64,000 nucleotides of DNA from JALORV01 sp035429805 (GTDB lineage: Bacteria; Pseudomonadota; Gammaproteobacteria; Burkholderiales; Burkholderiaceae_F): positions 47,263 through 111,262 of the forward strand of contig DAOMFL010000005.1 of assembly GCA_035429805.1 (NCBI GenBank). Reading direction: 5' to 3'. This document shows, in pieces, positions 1 to 10,200 of this stretch (within the stretch, counting starts at the first letter, position 1; every line of letters begins with the position of its first letter). Below the pieces are notes generated by a model that worked only from the letters and a program-made list of their open reading frames with translations, was not told where the DNA came from and made no database searches. The position numbers and the translations under genes are program-made.

Positions 1-7
1 CGGGCGC

Positions 8-559
8 TCAGACCCCATCTGGCGCGCGCCACCAGGCCCCCCACAGGGCCAGTTTCTCCTCGAAACTGCGGCCGGCGTGGGCGGGACTGGTGGACGGTAG
101 CACTCGCACGGCGAAGCCCGCTTCCTCGAAAAGCGGCCGGAATCGGGCCGCAGCCAAGCCATTGAAAGCTATGGCCCGAAGCCGCGGCGCGAGGCGCCGC
201 AGCCGGGCAAAGGCATTCGGACGGCCCTGGCGGATCGCCGTGTCGGCGCTGCCGGTCCGCTCGCACGCGCCATAGACGTCCCAGATGCCGAGCCGGTGCG
301 CGAGCACGCGGGGCAGGCGCTCGTCGTAGGGAAGCGCTTCGAGCGGCTCGTCCAGCAGCCGCGCCAGGATCGGCCAGAACTGGTTGCGCGGGTGGGCGTA
401 GTACTGCCCGGCGGCCAGCGAGACCGCCGAGGGAAAGCTGCCGAGGATCAGCCGCTCGACCTGCTCGTCGATGATCGGGGCAAACCCGTGCAGCCGCGCG
501 CCATCGTCCGATCCGACCTGACGCTTCGCGCGGGTTGCGGCCCTAGCGCCGCGCGGCAT
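8..559 (-). CDS. DNA-deoxyinosine (hypoxanthine-DNA) glycosylase
   Basis: Predicted base-excision enzyme that removes deaminated bases, chiefly hypoxanthine, from DNA in the cytoplasm. The 183-residue protein carries the LILGSFPS motif at about residues 37-44, the PRNQFW motif at 57-62 and LPSTSPA near 155, in the order seen in the uracil-DNA-glycosylase superfamily branch called HDG or family 6. The start codon lies 17 nt inside the 3' end of htpG, which reads in the same direction, so translation is probably coupled to htpG. The first 20 or so residues are basic and poorly conserved, so the true start could be slightly downstream. Family assignment rests on motifs only; substrate preference is inferred. 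Confidence 0.8.
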   Translation of the reverse strand: MPRGARAATRAKRQVGSDDGARLHGFAPIIDEQVERLILGSFPSAVSLAAGQYYAHPRNQFWPILARLLDEPLEALPYDERLPRVLAHRLGIWDVYGACERTGSADTAIRQGRPNAFARLRRLAPRLRAIAFNGLAAARFRPLFEEAGFAVRVLPSTSPAHAGRSFEEKLALWGAWWRAPDGV

Positions 560-2447
560 CCAGCAACAGCCGGTTCATGCGACGCACGAAAGCGGCTGGG
601 TCATCGAGCTGCCCACCCTCGGCCAGCAGCGCCTGGTCGTACAGGACCTGCGCCCACTCGACCACGTCGGCATCCTGGGCCTTGAGCCGTCGCACCAAGG
701 CGTGCTCGGGATTCAGCTCCAGAATCGGCCGCGACTCGGGCGCCTTCTGGCCCGCGGCCTTCAGCATCCGCTGCAGGTGGCCGCTGATGTCGTGCTCGTC
801 GCTCACCAGACAGGCTGCCGAATCGGTCAGGCGCAGCGTCATCCGCACGTCCTTCACGCGTTCGCCGAGCGCCGACTTCACCTGGCCGACGAGGTCCTTG
901 AACTCGTCCGTGGACTTCTGCTGCTCGGCTTTTTCCTGCTCGTCGGCGAGCGTGTCCAGGTCGAGCCCGCCCCGGGCCACCGAAGCCAGCGCCTTGCCAT
1001 CGAATTCCTGCAGAAAGCCGAGCATCCACTCGTCGACGCGGTCGGTGAGCAGCAGAACTTCGATCCCCTTCTTGCGGAAGATCTCGAGGTGTGGGCTCGA
1101 GCGCGCCGCCTCCGGTGTGTCGGCCGTCACGTAGTAGATCTTCTTCTGACCCTCCGGCATGCGCCCGACGTAGTCCTTCAGCGACACCGTCGGCGTCTCT
1201 CCGCCGGGCGCGGTCGAAGCAAAGCGCAGCAGCGCCGCGATCCGTTCGCGATTGGCCGGATCGTCGCCCATGCCCTCCTTCAGCACCTGGCCGAACTCGG
1301 TCCAGAAGGTGGCGAACTTGTCCTTCTGGTTTTCCGCCAGATCCTCCAGCAGCGACAGGACCCGCTTCGTCGAGCCCTCCCGGATCGCCTTGACGTCACG
1401 GGACTCCTGCAGGATCTCGCGCGAGACGTTCAGGGGAAGATCGTTGCTGTCGATGACGCCGCGGACGAAGCGCAGGTACGGCGGCATCAGCTGCTCGGCG
1501 TCGTCCATGATGAAGACGCGCCGCACGTAGAGCTTGATCCCGTGCCGGTGGTTGCGGTCCCACAGATCGAACGGGGCACGTGCCGGGATGTAGAGCAGCT
1601 GCGTGTATTCGGTGCGGCCCTCGACACGACTGTGGGTCCAGGCGAGCGGCTCGCCGAAATCGTGCGAGACATGGCGGTAGAACTCCTGGTACTGCGTGTC
1701 GCTGATTTCGCCCTTCGGCCGCGCCCACAGTGCATTCGCCTGGTTCACCGTTTCGAGCTCATCGGTGATAACCATCGCCCCCTTGTCCTGGTCCCAGGTC
1801 TCCTTGAGCATGCGGATCGGCGCCGAGATGTGGTCGGAGTACTTGCCGATGATCGACTTCAGCCGGAAGCCTTCGAGCAGATCGTCCTCACCTTCGCGCA
1901 GGTGCAGCGTCACGTCGGTGCCGCACTCGGCGCGCTGCGCCGGCTCGACGGTGAACTCGCCGCCGCCGTCGCTTTCCCATCGCACCGCCTCGTCGCTGCC
2001 CGCATGACGCGTCACCACGGTGACACGATCGGCCACGATGAAGCTGGAATAGAAGCCGACGCCGAACTGTCCGATCAGCTGTGCATCCATCTGCTGGTCG
2101 CCGGTGAGCCGGTCGAAGAATTCGCGCGTGCCCGACTTCGCGATCGTGCCGAGGTGCTCGATCGCCTCCTCCCGGCTCATGCCGATGCCGTTGTCAGACA
2201 CCGCGATCGTGCGCGCCGCCTTGTCGTAGCTCACGCGGATCTCGAGCTCGCCGTGGCCTTCCATCAGCGCGGGCCGCGCAATCGACTCGAAGCGCAGCTT
2301 GTCCAGCGCGTCCGACGCGTTGCTAATGAGCTCCCGGAGAAAGATCTCCTTGTTGCTGTACAGCGAATGGATCATCAGCTGCAGCAGCTGCCGGACCTCG
2401 GCCTGGAACCCGAGTGTCTGCTTCATCGCGCCATCCCCTGCGCCCAT
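543..2447 (-). CDS. htpG: Molecular chaperone HtpG (Hsp90 family)
   Basis: ATP-dependent cytoplasmic chaperone. The N-terminal GHKL ATPase shows ELISNASDALDKL near residue 40 and DNGIGM near 90; the IGQFGVGFYSSF lid segment follows, then the middle domain and a C-terminal dimerisation region. The reading frame is open for another 55 codons upstream, but the ATG at 2447 is preceded at proper distance by GGAGGAG, giving 634 residues, close to the family norm. Upstream lies a 211-base divergent intergenic region shared with the phzF-like gene. Heat-shock control is usual for the family, but I could not identify a convincing sigma-32 promoter. Confidence 0.95.
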   Translation of the reverse strand: MGAGDGAMKQTLGFQAEVRQLLQLMIHSLYSNKEIFLRELISNASDALDKLRFESIARPALMEGHGELEIRVSYDKAARTIAVSDNGIGMSREEAIEHLGTIAKSGTREFFDRLTGDQQMDAQLIGQFGVGFYSSFIVADRVTVVTRHAGSDEAVRWESDGGGEFTVEPAQRAECGTDVTLHLREGEDDLLEGFRLKSIIGKYSDHISAPIRMLKETWDQDKGAMVITDELETVNQANALWARPKGEISDTQYQEFYRHVSHDFGEPLAWTHSRVEGRTEYTQLLYIPARAPFDLWDRNHRHGIKLYVRRVFIMDDAEQLMPPYLRFVRGVIDSNDLPLNVSREILQESRDVKAIREGSTKRVLSLLEDLAENQKDKFATFWTEFGQVLKEGMGDDPANRERIAALLRFASTAPGGETPTVSLKDYVGRMPEGQKKIYYVTADTPEAARSSPHLEIFRKKGIEVLLLTDRVDEWMLGFLQEFDGKALASVARGGLDLDTLADEQEKAEQQKSTDEFKDLVGQVKSALGERVKDVRMTLRLTDSAACLVSDEHDISGHLQRMLKAAGQKAPESRPILELNPEHALVRRLKAQDADVVEWAQVLYDQALLAEGGQLDDPAAFVRRMNRLLLDAARR

Positions 2448-2658
2448 AGCCTTGCTCCTCCTGACGAATTGCCGACCGGCGCGGCGCGCGCCTGGCGGCG
2501 CCCCCGCGCGAAACCCGTAATTGTGCCGACGATTGAGGCAGATTGCCCGGAATTCAAGGGCGGCTGCGGCCGCAGCGCGGGCATGCAGTATCGTCCGCAC
2601 CTTCGCAAGCACGAGCGGCGCGCCAGACCTCCGGGACGGCGCAGCAGAGCAGCCATCG

Positions 2659-3546
2659 ATGAAGCTTTCCTACTGCACCCTCGACGTCTTCACCGATCGA
2701 CACTTCGGCGGCAACCCGCTCGCGGTCGTGTTCGACGCGCAGGAACTGGATGACGCGACGATGCAGGCGGTAGCGCGCGAGTTCAACTACAGCGAGACCT
2801 CTTTCGTGCAACCGCCGTCGGATCCGTCGTACACGGCGCGGGTCCGCATCTTCACGCCGGGCGGCGAGCTGCCGTTTGCCGGCCATCCGACGGTCGGCAC
2901 TGCGTTTGCGATGGCGTCGCTCGGCCGCATCGGCCCGGGCGTTCGCGACATCGTGTTTGAGGAAGGCGTCGGACCGGTACCGGTGCGCGTCGATCGCGAT
3001 CCGGAAGGTGCAGTCCAGCGCTGCACGCTGACGACGGCTCAGGCGCCCGAACTCGTCGAGACGCTGGAAGACGAACAGGGCAACGCCGCGGCGATGCTCG
3101 GACTGCCGGAATCCGCGGTGCTGTCTTCGCCCGAGGTCTGGTCCTGCGGCGTGCCGTTTCTCGTCGTGCCTCTGGCCGACGTCGGGGCATTGTCCGCGGC
3201 CCGCCTCGAACCCGGCCGCTGGCGCGGGCTGCTCGAGGGCCGCTCGACCCAGAAGGTCTATCCGGTGGCGCGGAGCGGGGACGCCACGTGGAGAGTCCGC
3301 ATGTTCGCGCCCAGCCTTGGCGTGGCCGAGGATCCCGCAACCGGCTCGGCCGCAGCGGCGATGGCCGGATGGCTCGCCCGACGCATCGCAGGCGACGGTG
3401 ACCGTTCCTGGCAGATCGTGCAGGGCGAAGAAGTCGGCCGCCGCAGCATCATCGATCTAGGCTACAAGCAGACCGGAAACATTGCGCGCCGGGTCCGGGT
3501 CGGCGGGCGCGCCGTGATGGTCACGCGCGGAACGCTGACGCTGTAG
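2659..3546 (+). CDS. PhzF family isomerase/epimerase-like protein
   Basis: Member of the PhzF/YddE fold family (diaminopimelate-epimerase-like), whose best-known member isomerises a phenazine precursor; most genomic copies have unknown substrates. The 295-residue protein shows the catalytic-glutamate motif NYSETSFV with Glu46, the GHPTVGTAFA segment around 74-83 and the DPATGSAA loop near residue 220. The ATG at 2659 begins the conserved N-terminus; the frame stays open upstream, but that part is low-complexity Ala/Arg. It ends with TAG directly abutting the convergent copD-like stop. No phenazine genes are present, so a phenazine role should not be assumed. Confidence 0.85.
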   Translation: MKLSYCTLDVFTDRHFGGNPLAVVFDAQELDDATMQAVAREFNYSETSFVQPPSDPSYTARVRIFTPGGELPFAGHPTVGTAFAMASLGRIGPGVRDIVFEEGVGPVPVRVDRDPEGAVQRCTLTTAQAPELVETLEDEQGNAAAMLGLPESAVLSSPEVWSCGVPFLVVPLADVGALSAARLEPGRWRGLLEGRSTQKVYPVARSGDATWRVRMFAPSLGVAEDPATGSAAAAMAGWLARRIAGDGDRSWQIVQGEEVGRRSIIDLGYKQTGNIARRVRVGGRAVMVTRGTLTL

Positions 3547-4014
3547 CTAGAGCAGCGCACGTCCGATCGTGGCGTCCCCGATCGTCACGATGCCGAGCAC
3601 GAGGTTGGTCACAACGAGCCTGCGGATCGTGTCCAGGCTCGCCGCAGCCGCCGGCCAGTCACTCGCGGCAACCGCACGTTGCAGCCGCGGAAACGGCGCG
3701 AATCGGATGTGCAGGAAGACCGCCATCATCGCCAGGCCGATCGCGACCATCAGGTGCACCGACACGTGCGCGTTCGCGAATCCGCCGGCGCCGATGATCA
3801 GGCCGATGCCGCTGGCGAGAATGACGGCGATCGCGATCGATACCCAGAAGAAGAACCGGCCGAGTGCGGTTGCCAGCAGCGGCAGGCGTTGCGGGGGTGG
3901 CAGCAGTCCGGCCGCCGCCGGCCGCACGGCGAAATGCATGACGAACATACCGCCGATCCAGATGGCGACCCCGACCAGGTGGACGAACAGCAGTGTCGTA
4001 TAGAGCAGCCGCAT
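3547..4014 (-). CDS. CopD-like integral membrane protein
   Basis: Small inner-membrane protein of 155 residues with four predicted hydrophobic segments and conserved His residues in the first and third (near residues 12, 27 and 87). The pattern HLVGVAIWIGGMFVMHF resembles the CopD domain of copper-resistance and related haem-type membrane proteins. It begins 3 nt after the stop of parC on the same strand, so it is probably co-transcribed with parC. Copper handling is only suggested by the family; no other copper gene is nearby. Confidence 0.65.
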   Translation of the reverse strand: MRLLYTTLLFVHLVGVAIWIGGMFVMHFAVRPAAAGLLPPPQRLPLLATALGRFFFWVSIAIAVILASGIGLIIGAGGFANAHVSVHLMVAIGLAMMAVFLHIRFAPFPRLQRAVAASDWPAAAASLDTIRRLVVTNLVLGIVTIGDATIGRALL

Positions 4015-4017
4015 CGG

Positions 4018-6360
4018 TCAGACCCCACTCAGCCGCACCAGTGCAAAGGGCGGCTTCAGTTTCGAATCGACGAGTTTGCCCTTGCGTGCCCGATGCCCGT
4101 GCTGCGCTTCGAGCTGTGCGCCCACGAGCCGGACTTCGACCGGCTTGCCGGCCGCACCGCGGGTCGCCTGCAGCACCACCCCGGCGCCGAACGGCAGCGC
4201 GCTGAGCAGGGTCTCGCCGTCATCGAGGTCCATCAGCGTGACGCCACGGCCGCCGCCCGACAGCGCCTTGATTTCCGCGGCGTCGAACACCAGCACGCGG
4301 CCCTTGGCTGACAGGCAGGCGATCAGGCGGTCGCTGGCGGCATTCACCGCCTGCGGCCGCAGCGGCTCGGCACCCGCGTCGACCGTGATGAACTGCTTGC
4401 CGGCCTTCTGTCGCGACACCATGTCGCCGAGCGCCGTCGCAAAGCCGTAGCCGTTGCTGGTCGCGAGCAGCAGCGGGGCATCCACCGGACCGGCCACGTA
4501 GCCGACGAGGCGCGTGCCTGCCTCGAGTTCGATCATCGAGCTGACCGGCGCGCCGTCGCCGCGCGCCGATGGCAGCTGTGCGACCGGCACAGAATAGACG
4601 CGTCCATTGCTGCCGACGGCGATCAGCTGGTCGATGCTGCGGCATTCGTACGCGCCATACAGCGCATCGCCGGTCTTGAAGCCGAACTGCGCCGCATCGT
4701 GCCCGTGTCCGCTGCGCGCCCGCACGAAACCCTTTTCGGAGACGATGACAGTCACCGGCTCGTCCAGCACCTTCACCTCGACGGCCGCGCGCTCGGCCGC
4801 CTCGATCAAGGTGCGGCGCGCGTCGCCGTATTTCTTCGCATCGTCCTCGATCTCGCGCGCAATCTGCCGCCGCAGTGCCGCGTCGGACCCGAGCAGCTTC
4901 GCCAGGCCAGCCTGCTCCTTGCGCAGTTCAGCGAGTTCCTGCTCGATCCTGAGGCCTTCGAGCCGCGCCAGCTGCCGCAGCCGGATCTCGAGGATGTCCT
5001 CGGCCTGGCGCTCGGTCAGCTTGAAGGCCTTGATGAGATCCGCCTTCGGCTCGTCCGAGTTGCGGATGACCTTGATCACCTTGTCGATGTTCAGCAGGAC
5101 CGCCTGCCGTCCCTCCAGGATGTGGATGCGGTCCTCGACCTTCTGCAGGCGGTGCTGCGAGCGTCGCCGCACGGTGTCGACGCGGAATTCGATCCACTCT
5201 GCCAGGATCTCCGTCAGCGGCTTGCAGCGAGGACGCCCGTCTCGGCCGATCATCACGAGATTGACCGGCGCGCTCGCCTCCATGCTGGTCTGCGCCAGCA
5301 GCGTGCGCACGAACTCGTCGCGGTCGACCTTCGACGTACGCGGCTCGAATACCAGTCGAACCGCGGCGTCCTTGCCGGACTCGTCCCGCACGGTGTCCAG
5401 CACCGACAGCACCAGCTGCTTGGTCTGCTGCTGCTCTGCGGTCAGCGCCTTCTTGCCCGCCTTGACCTTCGGGTTCGTGAGCTCCTCGATCTCCTCGAGC
5501 ACCCGCTGCGCCGATGTCGCAGGCGGCAGCTCGGTCACCACCAGCTGCCACTGTCCCCGCGCCAGTTCCTCGAACTCGAAGCGCGCACGCACTTTGAGGC
5601 TGCCGCGCCCGCTGGCGTAGACCTCGCGGATGTCGCCGCGCGGCGAGATGATCTGGCCGCCGCCCGGGAAGTCCGGCGCCGGCATCTTCGCCAGCACTTC
5701 CTCGAGCGAAGCCTTCGGATTGCCGAGCAGCAGCAGCGTCGCGGCAGCGACCTCGCGCAGGTTGTGCGACGGCACTTCGGTGGCCATGCCGACCGCGATG
5801 CCGGAGGCGCCATTGAGCAGCACGAACGGCAGCCGCGCCGGCAGCATTCGAGGTTCCTGCGTCGAGCCGTCATAGTTCGGCATGAAATCGACGGTGCCCT
5901 CGTCGATCTCATCGAGCAGCAGACGCGCGATCGGCGTCAGCCGAGCCTCGGTGTAGCGCATCGCGGCCGCGCCGTCGCCGTCGCGGCTGCCGAAGTTGCC
6001 CTGCCCGTCGATCAGCGGATAGCGCAGCGAGAAGTTCTGCGCCATCCGTACCATCGCGTCGTAGGCCGCCTGGTCGCCGTGCGGATGAAAGCGGCCCAGC
6101 ACATCGCCGACGACGCGCGCCGACTTCACGGGCCGGGCGCCCGCGCCCAGCCCCATCTCGTTCATCGCGAACAGGATGCGGCGCTGGACCGGCTTCTGGC
6201 CGTCGGCGCCATCGGGCAAGGCGCGGCCCTTGACCACCGAGATCGCATAGTCGAGATACGCGCGCTGCGCGAACTCGCCGAGGGCCAGCGTATCGCCGCC
6301 GTCGCTGCCGTTGCCGGCCGGGAAGAGAGTCTGTTGTTCGAGCATAGGAGAGGAGTTCAC
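4018..6360 (-). CDS. parC: DNA topoisomerase IV subunit A
   Basis: Breakage-reunion subunit of topoisomerase IV, which decatenates daughter chromosomes; partner ParE lies about 4 kb upstream on the same strand. The catalytic tyrosine is in AAMRYTEARL (about residue 136 from the GTG). The region equivalent to E. coli residues 80 and 84 reads HPHGDQAAYDA, so Gln and Asp replace Ser and Glu. The C-terminal beta-pinwheel is short, favouring ParC over GyrA. The start is uncertain: the GTG at 6360 and the ATG at 6345 are both possible and neither has a clear ribosome-binding site. Confidence 0.93.
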   Translation of the reverse strand: MNSSPMLEQQTLFPAGNGSDGGDTLALGEFAQRAYLDYAISVVKGRALPDGADGQKPVQRRILFAMNEMGLGAGARPVKSARVVGDVLGRFHPHGDQAAYDAMVRMAQNFSLRYPLIDGQGNFGSRDGDGAAAMRYTEARLTPIARLLLDEIDEGTVDFMPNYDGSTQEPRMLPARLPFVLLNGASGIAVGMATEVPSHNLREVAAATLLLLGNPKASLEEVLAKMPAPDFPGGGQIISPRGDIREVYASGRGSLKVRARFEFEELARGQWQLVVTELPPATSAQRVLEEIEELTNPKVKAGKKALTAEQQQTKQLVLSVLDTVRDESGKDAAVRLVFEPRTSKVDRDEFVRTLLAQTSMEASAPVNLVMIGRDGRPRCKPLTEILAEWIEFRVDTVRRRSQHRLQKVEDRIHILEGRQAVLLNIDKVIKVIRNSDEPKADLIKAFKLTERQAEDILEIRLRQLARLEGLRIEQELAELRKEQAGLAKLLGSDAALRRQIAREIEDDAKKYGDARRTLIEAAERAAVEVKVLDEPVTVIVSEKGFVRARSGHGHDAAQFGFKTGDALYGAYECRSIDQLIAVGSNGRVYSVPVAQLPSARGDGAPVSSMIELEAGTRLVGYVAGPVDAPLLLATSNGYGFATALGDMVSRQKAGKQFITVDAGAEPLRPQAVNAASDRLIACLSAKGRVLVFDAAEIKALSGGGRGVTLMDLDDGETLLSALPFGAGVVLQATRGAAGKPVEVRLVGAQLEAQHGHRARKGKLVDSKLKPPFALVRLSGV

Positions 6361-6420
6361 GGGCCGTGTGCCCGCGACAATTCTACGAAGTGCGCAAAGC
6401 CGGCCGCGAAGAAGCCGGCT

Positions 6421-7257
6421 TCAGACGCGACAGGTAGCGGCGAACGCCATGTACAGGTCCCGCGCCCGCGTCGCCACCGGGCCGATCGGCAGTTCGCGGG
6501 CGTTGTAGCGCGTGCACGGCATCACCTTGCCGTAATTGCCTGTGTTGAAGATCTCGCGGGCCGATTCGAGTTCTTGCGGCTCCACGGTGCGCTGCTCGAC
6601 CACAATGCCGGCATCGGCCAGCAATCCGATCACGCGCGACCGCGTGATACCCGCGAGAAACGTGCCGTTCGCCGCCGGCGTCACGACGGCGCCGTCGGCG
6701 GCGACGAAGAACAGGTTGGCAGTGGCGAACTCGGCCACGTTGCCGTCGGGATCGAGGATCACCGCATTGCTGAATCCGGCCGCGGCGGCCTCGCGCAGCG
6801 CACGCGCCACGTTCGGATACAGCGCCGAGGCCTTGGCATCCGTCGTGGCAGCGAGCGGCGACGGCCGCCGGCGCCGGGACAGATGCGCCGAGAATCCGGT
6901 GAACGGAGGCAGCGGCGCCTCGAACAGGCTCAGCGCGAACGCGCTCTTCTCCGGCACCAGCAGCCCTTCGGTGCCGAACACCAGCGGACGGATGTACAGG
7001 TCGACGTCCTCCGGAAAGCGGTGGATGCCTTCGATGCACAGGCGCTCCAGCTCGTCGACCGGCAGGTCGAGCGACAGCCCCATGCGTCGCGCGGAGTCGT
7101 AGGTGCGTTCGCAGTGCGCGCGCAGGTCGGGCGCCATGCGGTGTATCGAACGGGCACCGTCGAAGACGGTCGAGGCGAGCCAGACGCTGTGGTCCATGGA
7201 GCCGATCAGCGGCACGTTGCCGTCGGTCCAGCGCCCTTCGAAGTAGGTCGTATGCAG
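6421..7257 (-). CDS. Class IV aminotransferase (branched-chain aminotransferase-like), probable CTG start
   Basis: PLP-dependent aminotransferase of fold type IV, related to IlvE. The presumed PLP lysine is in DAKASALY, where many relatives have a GNY-type motif, and EFATANLFFV matches the cofactor-binding E..T.N.F signature. Homologues usually begin like TTYFEGRWTDGNVPLIG; here those codons are present, but the only in-frame initiator that includes them is a CTG at 7257. It has an ideal AGGAG six bases upstream that overlaps the stop of the preceding gene. The next option, GTG at 7215, would remove 14 conserved residues. Product would be 278 residues. Substrate unproven. Confidence 0.82.
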   Translation of the reverse strand: MHTTYFEGRWTDGNVPLIGSMDHSVWLASTVFDGARSIHRMAPDLRAHCERTYDSARRMGLSLDLPVDELERLCIEGIHRFPEDVDLYIRPLVFGTEGLLVPEKSAFALSLFEAPLPPFTGFSAHLSRRRRPSPLAATTDAKASALYPNVARALREAAAAGFSNAVILDPDGNVAEFATANLFFVAADGAVVTPAANGTFLAGITRSRVIGLLADAGIVVEQRTVEPQELESAREIFNTGNYGKVMPCTRYNARELPIGPVATRARDLYMAFAATCRV

Positions 7258-7266
7258 CGGATTCTC

Positions 7267-10200
7267 CTAATGCATCAGCGATCTCTCGCGTCCGGCGCCG
7301 CGGCGGTCGATGAAAAGTTTGATGAAGTCGTCGCCCGGCATCGGCCGGGCGAAAAGATAGCCCTGCGCGGCGTCGCAGCCCAGGTGCTGCATCCACGTCT
7401 GCTGCGCCTGGGTCTCGATGCCCTCGGCGGTGACGCTGATGCCGAGCGAGCGCGCCATCTCGATGACCGCCTTGACGATCGTCAGCGTGCGCGCGTCGCG
7501 CATGCACTCGACCGTGAAGCTGCGGTCGATCTTGAGGCGGTGGATCGGCAGATCGCGCAGGTGGGCGAGGCTCGAGAATCCGACGCCGAAGTCGTCGAGC
7601 GCAAGGCGCACGCCGGCGTTGCGCATGCGCACGAGGTTCTCGCGCGACACGGCGGAAGTGTCGAGCAGGCCGGTTTCGGTCACCTCGATCTCGATCTCGG
7701 ACGGCGCCACTTCGTAGGCATTCAGCACCTCGAGCAGCCCCTCGACGCAGCCGAGCTGGCGCAGCTGCACACCCGACATGTTGATCGACACCGGCGGCAC
7801 GTCGAGCTGCAGGTGCCGCCATTCCTGGCGCGCGCGGCAGGCTTCGCGCAGCACCCAGTCGCCCAGGCCGACAATCAAGCCCGATTCTTCCGCAATCGGG
7901 ATGAACTCCGCGGGCGAGATGTCGCCCAGCTCGGCATCGCGCCAGCGGATCAGTGCCTCGGCGCCGATCATCTTGCCGTCGGCCAGCGATACCAGCGGCT
8001 GGAAGAAGAGCTTGAAATCGCGCGATTCGACCGCCTTGCGCAGCCGCTGCTCCAGTCGCAGCCGCAGGTCGACGCGGCGCGCCACCGTCTGCGTGTAGAA
8101 GGCGTAGGTGCGGCGGCCGCTGTCCTTGGCCTGGTACATCGCGGCGTCGGCGGCGTTGAGCAGCGAGTCGAGGTCGATGCCGTCCTGCGGAAAGAAGCTG
8201 ATGCCGACCGACGCCGTGACCGCGATTTCCATGCCGAGGATGCGTGCCGGCTCGCAGATCGCGTCGATCAGCCGGCGTGCGACCTCGACCGCGGCATCGG
8301 GCCGCTGCAGGTCGACCAGCAGCGCGACCAGTTCGTCTCCGCCACGGCGGCCGAGCAGATGCGGCTCACCGACGACGTCGCGCATGCGGCTCGCCACGAT
8401 CGCCAGCATCTCGTCGCCGACGCGATGACCGTAGCCGTTGTTGAGCAGGCGGAAATTGTCGAGGTCGATGAACAGCAGCGCGCAGCGTTTGCTTTCGGCG
8501 TACGAGGTCGCGAGCAGCCGGCCGGCGCGCTCGTCGAAGGTCTGGCGGTTCGAAAGCTGGGTCAGCGCGTCGACCGTCGCCAGGCGCTCGATCCGCTCCT
8601 GGGCCCGGATCTGCTCGCTGATGTTCTTGCCGATGCCGCGATAGCCGCGGAACCGGCCTTCCACGTCGAATACCGGATCTCCGCTCGTCAGGTGGTAGAC
8701 GAGCGAACCGTCCGGCATCCAGCGGCGGAACATCACGTCGCGGAACGGACGATGGGCGACCAGCGTGGCACGATGCTCGTCCCACGAGGACGGCTGGATC
8801 AGTTCGCCGGGCAGCTCCCACTGGTGCCGGCCGACCACCTCGTCCTCGCCGAGTCCGAACGAACCCCGCGCACCCTGCCGCAGCAGCGTGAAGCGCAGGG
8901 TTTCGTCCATCTCCCAGTACCAGTCGGACGACAGCTCGGTGAGCGCCCGGAAGCGTGCTTCGCTGTCGGAGATGCGCGCGATCAGAGACTCGCGTTCCGT
9001 CACGTCCCATGCAAGTCCGCGGTAGCCGATGAACTCGCCGCGTTCGATCACCGGTTGTCCGGCCAGTTCGTAGTAGGCGATGTCATCGCCGTCGCGCAGC
9101 TTGAGCTTGAAGTTGCGGAACGACTCGCGACGGGCGACCCGCTCGCGCAGCGCCGGCCAGTCAACAGGGAAGGCCGGGTCGACGTGATCGAACTCCCAGA
9201 AGCGGCGGTTCAGCGTCCACGCGGCGAAACGCTCCTGTCGCGCGGGCTCCCCGCGCACCGACGTCACCCGCAGATCCGCGTCGGTTTCCCAGTACCACTC
9301 GGTCGCGAGGATGGTTAGGGCGCGGAAGCGTTCCTCACTGCGCCGCAGAGCCGCCAGCATGTCCTCGCGCTCCGTCACGTCGCGGCCGGCGCCGTAGTAC
9401 CCCTGGAACACGCCCTTCTCGTCGAAAATGGGCTTTCCCGTCACGGCGATCCACATCGGGGCGCCGTCACCGCGGCGCGCGCGATACGTGAACCACGGAA
9501 ACGGCTGGCGCTGCGCGATGCGGGCCCGGTATTCCGCGTACTGGTTCGGATCCGCCTCGAAGCCGGGCATCGCCTCGCGCTTCACCCCGAGGAGGCTGTC
9601 CTGAGAGACCTTGACGTGGTTCTCCATCGTCGCCGAGAACTCGACGAAGCGGTCCTCGGCGTCCTGGCGCCAGAACCAGTCGTACGTGAGCTCGGCGAGA
9701 TCGTCGATCAGCCTGCGACGCTTCGAGAGCTCGTGCTCGATGACCTTCTGTTCCGTAATGTCGTTGCGGAAGCTGATGATGCCGCCGCTCGCGGTGCGGC
9801 AGTCGGTCATCAGCAGCCACCGGCCCCGATGGTGGCGCACGACTTCGCTGACCTCCGAACCGCTGCGGCGGCGCCGCTCGCCGTCGGCAATGAAGTCCGG
9901 CAGGGCGCGTCCGTCGACGACCTCGGGCGGCGCGACGTCGTAGTACGCCGTCATCAGGTCGCGATAGCGGCGACCGGGGACGAGTTCGCCGGCGATTTCC
10001 GAATACAGCGCGCGATAGGCGGCATTGCAGCCGATCAGGACATCGTCTGCATCCCATAGCGCGACGCCGACCTTCATCGACTCGATCGATTCCTCCCACA
10101 GGCGTGCGCGGGCGCGCGCGCGGCGCTGTGCTCCATGGGCGCTCGCGATCCAGACGAACAGCAGCAGCCCGAGCAGCAGGCCGACAATGCGATGGGTCCA

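Noticed and set aside
702..2753. A 683-codon plus-strand frame opposite htpG
   Set aside because: htpG on the minus strand carries all Hsp90 motifs; the opposite frame shows none.
2659..3546. Phenazine biosynthesis
   Set aside because: A lone PhzF-like gene is common in bacteria that make no phenazine; no other phz gene is present.
4699..9318. A 1539-codon open frame on the plus strand
   Set aside because: It runs antisense through parC, the aminotransferase and the PAS/GGDEF/EAL gene. Its translation is low-complexity Arg/Leu/Asp/His-rich with no domain, typical of a high-GC shadow frame.
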